This document shows positions 56,727-64,000 of a DNA stretch of 64,000 bases, piece after piece. The first letter of the stretch is position 1, and the number at the start of each line of letters is the position of its first letter. The stretch is from Tilletia caries (lineage: Eukaryota > Basidiomycota > Exobasidiomycetes > Tilletiales > Tilletiaceae): the NCBI GenBank assembly GCA_032718865.1, contig JALUTQ010000005.1:868001-932000 (forward strand), given 5' to 3'. The position numbers and the translations under genes were made by a program. The notes beneath the pieces are model-generated. The model did not search any database. It saw only the letters and a program-made list of their open reading frames with translations, and had not been told where the DNA came from.

Positions 56727-59316
56727 TTACGGCGGTGTACTAGCTCCCCATCCAAGCTGTTGCGCCAGCGCAGCAAGTCCCCCGCCAGCTGCTATTGCGC
56801 CCGTCCTCCCGTCGTCTTCTCCGTCGTCGTCGTCCTCAGCCCGTGTGGGACTGTCACCGTCCCTTTGCCCAGCGCCGACTGCGTCTGAGACAGGCGTCAC
56901 CGAGGATGAAGCTGGAGCTGGAGCAGAATCAAGGGCGGAGGTGGGCCTTGCACCCGAATGCACCTTGCCACACACGTCTCCGCCGCCCTTCTGGACGACA
57001 TCATTGGGACCTCGAGAAGAAAACTCCTCGGGTGGACCATCGTCGTCATCGTCCTGGTCGCTGCCTTCCTCGTCTGACGAGCCGTAAGCTACCAGGGTCA
57101 GGGCCTGGCCTGGGCCTCGTCCTCGTACCCCGATGGCGACAATCCCAGTGGCTGCAGATGAAGAACCGTTCGCTGATGATGTCCCCACCGCTCGAGTCGA
57201 CACATTCCCATCGCCTCGTGCACCAAGCTGCGTGCCAGCCACTCCTGATCGAGCCGCATCAACGTCACCAGGCTCGTCCTGAAGCTTCTTCGACACTGCC
57301 TTGTCTTGTGGATCAGGAGCACTGCCCTGCGGCGGCAAGACCTGTATCCGGCCGCCCCGCAGAGCATCTCGGTACTTCTCCTCCGGCCAAAGCTCGACAG
57401 TCGGGAACTCGACCAGGCCCCAGCCCCAGGGAATCTTGCGGAGGACATCTTCGACCGTGAGGTCGCTGCCGCCGCCTATTTCCAGCATAGTCCTTGCCAC
57501 CTTTGGGGCGGAAGCTGTTTCTGATGCCGCTGACGATGCAGCCGCCTCCTCCTTAGTGACGAGATTCTCGTCGGCTACCGTATCGGGAAGGATCTGCGGA
57601 GCCGGTGTGTGTTCGATGGGGTGCTGTCCCCACTGGGCCTGCAATCGCTGTTGTTGAATCGAGTCGACTTTTTGCGACAAATTTTGAAGTAGAGAGGTCG
57701 AAAAGAGTGGGACGGCTGCTTGCTGTACAGGTTGCACGTAGCCGTAGCCGTGACCCTGCCCGTAGGCAACCCCATTCGTGTACGACTGGCCATGGGCGTA
57801 TATACCATAGTCGTACGTCGGATAGGCATGTGAAGTAGGGTAGGTGCCGGACGCATGTGCCTCGATCTGCGGAGGCACGTCTTCGACAGCCGTGTCGGTG
57901 CGCTGCTGTCGCATTCCAGCCCATCCATTGTCACGTCCCCGACCTTCGGCACCCTGCGCATCCTGAGGATCTGGCAGGCCGGGCTGTCCCTGGCTGGGCT
58001 GGGCTCCATGACGACCGCCCGCAGCGTCATCGACTCCGACACCGCCTTTGGCCGCTTCTTCCTCTGCGCTCTTGCCGTGCCGCTCGTACCACTGGATATA
58101 CTTGAGCGAGCTTTCGTTACGCAACTTCATCGGATGTAGCGGTATCAGAAGGTGCGTTCCCGGCGGGAGGAGCGTTGAGACGGGCATACTGCTATCCATG
58201 TCCACGTCGCTGACATGTGTTTCTTCCTGGAGACCGAGTTGAGCCCAGATGGAACCGTCAACCGACTGCCAATCGGCGCGATCGTGCTGCGAATGAGGAG
58301 TGTCCTGGCCTTCTTTCGTCTGCTGACGTTTCCCTCGCCGTGCCTTCGTCGATGGTAATCGCTCCGGTCTGACGCCGGCCTTCTGCAGGACCTCCGCTCC
58401 GATCGATGTCACCAATCGAGAAGAACCTGGGGCGTGTGGAATGAGAAAGCATTCCTGCCAGGAGCATTCCTCGTCTAATTGCTTTGTTGGAGCCTCCTCG
58501 TCATCGACACTCGTCCGCATGACGATGTCCATGTCATTTTCCTTCTCTTTGCCCTTCCTACTCTGGCCGAAGGGAAACTTGACCTCCATCGTGAAGACCA
58601 TCTCTTTCTCCCTGGGAAGTGAAAGAAGGAGATCAGTCGATGTAGCCAAATGAGACAATCAGGAGGAGCTCTACTCACCTTCCTCTCCAGCTGCTCTGGT
58701 TCCTCCGCCTATTCCGCATGCCTTCTGGCAGGAGCATGATTGGGATCCTCCGATACGCCAGCTGCTTCCTGAGTGCTTCCATGCGCTGCTGCGCCAGACT
58801 CAACGCACCAGCGCCATTCTTACCACCCCCCTCTCCCTGCCCGTCCCGGCCCCTCGGACCGGGCACAGCAGTAGCAGCCGCAGCCGTCCCAAGGGCAGTC
58901 TGCGCCGCAGGCGTGAGAGGGACCACACTTCCGCCCGTCCCGGAACGAATGATTCTGGATCGGACGAGGTCTCGGCCGGCTTGCTCGGCGAAGCGTCCGA
59001 TGTGGTTCAGGAAGCGGTAGTCGGCCAGGAGGTCATGTTCGCCGTATTCGGAGAGCGGGATGAACTCCTCCGCTTTGCGCTTGCGGGGGAGAGTGCGGCG
59101 ATCGCCAGAGGTAGAGGGAGTGGGAGTGGGAGTGGCAGAGGGAGTGACCTGCTGTTGAGCTGTTGATGGGGCTGGCGCTGCCGTGTTGGTGTCGCAGGTA
59201 GTGGTCTTGTGCTTCTTGGTGCAGACGAGCGAGCACGTGTGGGCGCCGCACGCGGGACAGGTGTACTTGGACGGCTGAGCGCACTCCTCGCACGCAGACA
59301 CGCACGCCGCTGGCAT
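56727..59316 (-). CDS. BCD1: BCD1/ZNHIT6-like box C/D snoRNP assembly factor with long C-terminal extension
   Basis: Two exons, 59316-58679 and 58611-56727 (840 residues). The first 40 residues form a HIT zinc finger: CEECAQPSKYTCPACGA, then CSLVC and HKTTTC. It is followed by the region typical of Bcd1: YRFLNHIGR, RIPIMLLPEGMRNRRRNQSS, MEVKFPF, LRNESSLKYIQWYE, and much later VEDVLRKIPWGWGLVEFPTVELW. Bcd1 acts early in box C/D snoRNP assembly with R2TP (known of family). Family members are usually about 370-470 residues; here Gln/Gly/Tyr-rich inserts (HAYPTYDYGIYAHGQSY) and an acidic tail rich in Asp, Gly and Ala nearly double it. The exon junction falls inside the conserved region and keeps frame. 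Confidence 0.85.
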
Positions 59317-59533
59317 CTTCCCTCGAATGTCTCAGCTCCACAGAACGAACGCAAGACGATGATGAGGACGACCTTACGTCCAAATTTTTGGGACCATGGA
59401 AAGTTGGAAGTGGAACTTGTGAGCTGCCCGTTCCTTATCTTGAATCTAATCTCCATCCGTTCTGTACTCAAACAGAACAGGAACAGCAAGGCGGCGAGGG
59501 TCGATCGAGGTCAAGACTCAAGGAGCGAAGGGA

Positions 59534-59565
<32 letters not shown>

Positions 59566-59619
59566 AGCTGTCCGTAATTCCTGACTTATGATACAACAAC
59601 GCTCCCAGCGCAGCAACGT
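59317..59619. promoter_or_regulatory. Intergenic region between BCD1 and the epimerase-like gene
   Basis: Short leader of BCD1 plus a GAAA tetranucleotide array at about 59531-59567, then the 3' UTR of the epimerase-like gene. Confidence 0.5.
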
Positions 59620-61297
59620 TCAGACCGTGCTGAACGAGTACTCCGCCTGCCACACGTACGGCCGCTCAGCCGAGTAGATCGGATCCCGCCCCCACTCCGG
59701 GTGATTCACCGCATCGATATAGTCCTGCGCCTCCAGCACCACACACGAGTGATTCTCGTACACCTGCCCCAGCGTCCCATCGCCGCCGTGGGCAATCTTC
59801 CGCGGGAGACTGCCCGTACTCGATGGATGGGAGATTCCGTCGCAGGTGTATACTTGGAAGGCGTCTTGGTCCGTTCGGACGGAGAGCTTGATGCCGCTCT
59901 TGGTCGACCAGAGCTCGATCTGGGCCAATCAAAAATGAATGAATGGGAGTAGTGAGTTATTTGTTCAGGATATGTAGTCATTTGGTTCCCTCGGTCAGGA
60001 CTCACAACAGGTTCGTCGCGCTCGTGCTCGCTCATCACAAAGCAAGTATCCCAACCCTGACATCCCGCCCCACAAAACCCTTGGGTCCGATTGAACAGAC
60101 TCCTGAACGTCCTCGCCTGCCGGAAGTCGTACCCCGTCCCAGACACATTCGAGATCACCCCCGTCGGGATCAAGATCGAGTCCGTCTCGATGTACTTGTC
60201 CGCCCGGGGCAGGTGGAAGACGTGATCCAAGATCGTAGCCCCCTCGGTCTCGTTGTAGGCTTCGAGCTGCCAGTAGACGTGCGAGGAAAGCATGATGGGC
60301 GTCCGGCCGCTCGCGCTCGCGTTCATCCTAATCGTCCAGAGAGCGCCGTCGGACAAGGTGTAGCTCACTTCCGAGTCCACTGCGGAGGGGAACCCTTGGT
60401 TCCCCTCCGGGTCGTGCAGCTTGAAGGTGACCGAGGACGCGTTCCAGTCGGACACGCTGAAGGATGAACGATCGTAGCCCGGGTTCCCGCCGTGCAGCGT
60501 GTTCACTCCGTTCTCGTTCAGTGTCGTGTTGTACGTCGTTCCGTCGAGTTCAAAGGTACCGTTCTTGATCCGGTTCGCGTATCTGTATCATCGCACGAGG
60601 CGAGGGAGAGGCTGCTCAGTAATGCTCATGCAGCTATTGGCAATGCGAATGCTCACCTGCCGACCACAGGCGCAAAGTCCGGATGGATGCTGTCCGTACC
60701 GTAATTCGTCTTGTTGTCAAAGCCAAGGACGACATCCCTCCACTGTCCCCACCGATCCTTCACCCAAAGCTCGCTCAGCGTAGCCGCATACGGCAAGAAC
60801 GTAGCCCGGATCGAGTCATCCGGCGCACGCAGTCGGATCGGGTTGTAAGGGTACACAGGCGCCATCGCTGCGCTGCAATCCTCCTTCCCACCACCAGCTC
60901 CCGCGCCGCTGAATCCGGTATCGACGGAGTAGACAACTTGCTCTTGTCCTCGTCGTGTGGCTGTATTGTTGTGGTTTACAGTCGCCAACGGCCGGACGGC
61001 CGTGGCCGTAGATGCATATGTGCTCGAAGGGTCCACCCCGCCACCTCCGCCGCTGGCGAAGGAGACGGCGAGCTCGGCTGGTAAGGCGCAAGGGTACGTC
61101 CCCACCGTTCCATTATTGACGAAGCCGGGCGTCTCCTGAGCGGCGGCAGGGCCCGGGAACGCAGTGTTGGCATTAGCCGATGTCGATGCTGATGCTGATG
61201 TCGAGTTAGGTTGGAGCAGGACAGGCGTGCCGTCGATGCTCTTGATTCGAACGAAGATGGCGAGGCTGCTAAGGACGATGGCTTGGCAGAGCTTCAT
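59620..61297 (-). CDS. Secreted aldose 1-epimerase (galactose mutarotase)-like protein
   Basis: Three exons, 61297-60657, 60582-60006 and 59919-59620 (505 residues). The ATG at 61297 gives a hydrophobic N-terminus (LCQAIVLSSLAIFV) typical of a signal peptide, followed by about 140 Ser/Thr/Ala-rich residues. The mutarotase fold follows: YAATLSELWVKD, VVLGFDN, then PVVGRYANRI with NTLHGG, SYTLSDGALWTI, SSHVYWQLEAYN, DHVFHLPADKY-like segment and IPTGVI, and near the end QVYTCDGI and VVLEAQDYIDAVNHPEW. In bacterial galactose mutarotase the catalytic His lie in the NxxHGG and sxHxYfNL motifs; here NTLHGG and HVYWQL are present, and the Glu in VLEAQ is the likely base. Many sequons support secretion. 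The substrate could be another hexose. Confidence 0.88.
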
Positions 61298-63514
61298 CCT
61301 CTCGTCGGGAGGTTTAGGGAAGATTTTGATGTATACCTGCCTGAGGGAAGACGTAAGACGGGGGGGGGGGGGGAAAGACAGATGAGTGAGTGGAAGGCAG
61401 GAAGGGAGAGAAGCGTCAGCAAGTATAAATAGGAGCTCAAGGCGAAAAAAGCGTGCTTGGACGTCGAGGAGAAGGGGCCGCTCGGACCCAATGACGGAGA
61501 GTAGACGGAAGAGGGCACGGATTCCCGCACTGCGATCATCCTCGCCTTCTCCCGGACACTTAGCATCGTTCTCCTGTTCCAGCACGAGCTAGCTTCGGAG
61601 ACGCAGCAGCCCTCTGGCGATGGCGACGACAGGGCCTGCTTCCCTGCCAGCTGGACACGATGACGGTCAAGCGTGCCTCCATGCCTCTCCCAAGTCCTCA
61701 ACAAATCATACCACGAAAGTAACGGAGCAAGTCAGGTGTGGTGTATAAGATTTCGCCGAGAGAGAGAGAAGGAAGAAAGAAAGAAAGAAAGAAGAAGAGA
61801 ACAGAAGAAGAAAAGCCAAGAGGGGAGGGGGGAGGGATCCGAGACTGGCATGACGCAGACTTGTAAAGAAGAAAAAATGAAGAAGAGGAAAGAGAAAGGG
61901 GGGGGAGGAGGAAAGTAGTGTAGGGGAAAGGCAGAGCACGAAGGGGGAGTCGGGGGTGGGTAGCCGGGGGGAAGGCGAAGGGCCGGGGTGGGTGGTGGGT
62001 GGTCGGGTGGGATGTTCGTAAATCAAAGGGCTTCGTGGGGGGGTCGAAGGGGTCCGGGCTGATGACCTCGAATTGATGAAGAGAGACAATCACGGAGGGC
62101 GGAGCCTGGCACCAAGGTGGGAAGACAGGAAGGCTCCCCCTCCTCCTCCTGGTATGTATATCTGGACTTTGTTTTCTCGTTCCTTGACCCCGGGGCTGGG
62201 TGGTTCGTCCGTATCGTTAAAAAAGGGGGTAAAGGAGTTTCGTGTATGAGTTTCGACGGCTGGGACGGAGGCCGGAGGTCGTGAAGTCGAACATAAACCG
62301 GGTTGGGCGGGACGCGCGGGGGCGAGAGAGTCCCGGACCGGTGTGTCGTAAACGTAAACAGAAGGAAGTTCGTTTGAAGGGCGTGGGCGCGGGACGGAGG
62401 GTGGGTTGGACCTGTTCTCCTGCACCGCTGTCGTAAAGAAACGCGATTGGCACCTTCCTTTCCCTCCATCCAACCAATCTCGCACAAGGCCCACCGGAGC
62501 GCAAAACAGGGTCAAGTATTGTGATTTCCCCGCCCCACCCCTCCTCCGTTTCCTTAAGGTAAGAAGGGGACAAGTAGGGCCCAATCAAGAGAGAGAAAAA
62601 CCGAAGGAGGAGGACTGAGGACCGCCGGCCGGGAATCGCGAGGTGTTGGAGGGTTGGATGTTGTGGTATCGGACTGGGAAAAAGCTGGGCTCGAAGGTGT
62701 GGCCGAAGGGAGGGAGAAGTAACCCGCTCCCCGCTCCCCAGGCCGGGCCGAATCGAGGTGGGTGGATGGAGGGGGGGTATGAATCCGAGGAGGAGCCACC
62801 CCGAGGAACCTTGCGAGGGCGAGAGAACCGAAGGAAGAAGAAGAGGAAGGGAAGAAAAAAAGAAAAAACCGAAGCGGAAGGAAGTAAAAAGAAGCGAGAA
62901 GAAAGGGGAAAAAAAAGAGACTGTTCTTGGTGGGAATGCGACAAAGGTGAGGGGCCGAGGGACATATGTACCTTCGGACGGGACGGGTTTGCTTGGAGGT
63001 GCATGTAGGGTTGATGTGTTTTCCGATTCCTGTAGCGCCATTTCGCGAAAGTGGTTCCCTCCGCCCCAACTCCTTCTCTTCTCGAAGGGGTATAGGTCCC
63101 GGTCCGCCTTCCGTCGGTTGGTGGTGGGACTTCAAATGGGAGTAGAGAGGGGCAAAGGGGATGGGGGGAAGGCAACCCCCGCCATGAAGTCTCGGTATAT
63201 CGTGTGTCCGCGTGTGTGTGTGTGTATGCTCGGCTCCCGGCGCTCGGCAATCGAGCCTTGGGCCCTCGAATGTTTCGCCCTCCTAGCCCTGGCCCTGGCT
63301 CCAGCTCCGGCTTGTTGGGTGTGTGTGTGTGTGTAGATGATGCATCTGACACTAAAAGAGGGCAGGGGGGATGGGTGAACAAAAGAGTCAGTGCTGGTCC
63401 TAGTTCCCGCGGAAGAAAGGTGAGGAGGGCAGACTCACATGAATGCGCAAGTGTTGTTGTCCGCAGGCAGTGTTCATACGAAATTCGAGAGAACGAGGAT
63501 GGAGAAGGAGATGA

Positions 63515-63550
<36 letters not shown>

Positions 63551-63753
63551 AAGGGAAAGAGAGGGAAAGAGAGGGAAAGAAGATAGAAAAGAAACGGAAG
63601 AGAGAGAGCGAGAGCGAGAGAGAAGAGAGAGAGAGAAAGGAAGAAGGGGTCGAAATGAAGATGAAGCGGCAGAGAGGAAGTTGAGAGAAGAGGGAGGAAG
63701 GGTGGGAAGGGGGGAAGAACCGAACCGCCCAGGAAAAGGAAGGAAGGAAGGAC
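61298..63753. promoter_or_regulatory. Two-kilobase purine-rich gene-free tract
   Basis: The plus strand is dominated by A and G from about 61740 to 63720, with G runs, GAAA arrays (61771-61793), GT runs (63213, 63320) and a long GA array (63513-63560). Overlapping frames in both directions are by-products of low complexity and carry no domain. The first part is the CT-rich leader/promoter of the minus-strand epimerase-like gene; the rest lies beyond the stop of the phosphatase gene. Confidence 0.5.
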
Positions 63754-64000
63754 CTACAAAGCCCCATCCAACACCGTCCGCACATCATCCACCACGCTCA
63801 AATCGCGCAAAAACTCGCAAAGGTCCACAAGCTCCGTATCATGCGGATCATTAAACCAGGAGCTAATCGGAACAGCATTGTTCGGATGGAAGATATAACT
63901 CGCAGGCGAGTTATCCAAAATGAGCGTCTCCCCAATCTCCCGCCCCAACTGCGACAGATCCTTGACGTAGTTGCCCTTGTGGTTGAAGCAGCTCTCGCGG
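63754..64000 (-). CDS. FCP1/PSR-type (NLI-interacting factor) phosphatase, C-terminal part
   Basis: The frame is open to the window edge at 64000, and the start lies outside. The visible 81 residues carry [21 protein letters not shown], then [20 protein letters not shown] and [20 protein letters not shown], ending VRTVLDGAL before TAG at 63754. This is the C-terminal half of the HAD-type phosphatase domain of Psr1/Psr2 and small CTD phosphatases (the second catalytic DN pair lies in LDNSP). These enzymes act on membrane stress signalling or polymerase II tail in various organisms (known). The N-terminal DxDxT motif is outside the window, so the subtype is inferred from resemblance to PSR. Confidence 0.9.
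   Translation of the reverse strand, partial: RESCFNHKGNYVKDLSQLGREIGETLILDNSPASYIFHPNNAVPISSWFNDPHDTELVDLCEFLRDLSVVDDVRTVLDGAL

Noticed and set aside
62217..63382. Long minus-strand frames over the purine tract (274 and 265 codons)
   Set aside because: Pro/Ser/Leu/Phe-only low complexity created by GA-rich DNA; no start context or domain.

Overview
The window looks like nuclear DNA of a GC-rich basidiomycete fungus, probably Ustilaginomycotina (a smut-type or related yeast). The grounds are short (about 60-125 bp) GT-AG introns, long Ser/Gln-rich low-complexity proteins, CT-rich leaders, and fungal families such as fimbrin, URM1, BCD1, a CYC2-like reductase and a PSR-type phosphatase. The clade is inferred from style and no marker gene settles it. 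Exon coordinates were worked out by hand from splice sites and reading frame.

Left arm (1-7.1 kb): a histidine-phosphatase gene whose frame runs without a stop into a complete URM1 module, then a large convergent AGC (ROCK/MRCK-like) kinase gene with unusual active-site motifs. From 7.6 to 14.1 kb is a transposon zone: a malate dehydrogenase gene fragment, minisatellites and an uninterrupted MULE transposase, bracketed by inverted copies of a 38-bp sequence.

Middle (15-29 kb): host genes. These are a Gln-rich coiled-coil protein, a candidate seven-transmembrane orphan protein, a CYC2/cytochrome-b5-reductase-like flavoprotein and a single-pass membrane protein. A palindrome-rich repeat lies at 19.6-20.3 kb.

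Transposon nest (30-40.2 kb): a 635-bp hAT-type MITE with a perfect 8-bp target duplication; a histone H4 fragment split by a 350-bp insertion; a small two-exon gene; a 745-bp inverted-repeat element; an LTR-like miniature element with 80-bp direct repeats; a second, intron-containing MULE-type transposase gene split by a 774-bp MITE with an 18-bp inverted repeat and 8-bp target duplication; a 647-bp element with CACTG ends; and an internal prohibitin-2 fragment. The MDH, H4 and prohibitin fragments keep intron positions, so DNA-level duplication or capture fits better than retroposition.

Right arm (40-64 kb): fimbrin, then a 4,969-bp LTR element (257-bp LTRs, 5-bp target duplication) starting 263 bp upstream of the fimbrin start codon. 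After a gene-poor 3.2 kb come a Ser-rich protein, a TLC-domain membrane protein, BCD1 (box C/D snoRNP assembly), a secreted aldose-1-epimerase-like protein and the 3' end of an FCP1/PSR-type phosphatase cut by the window edge.
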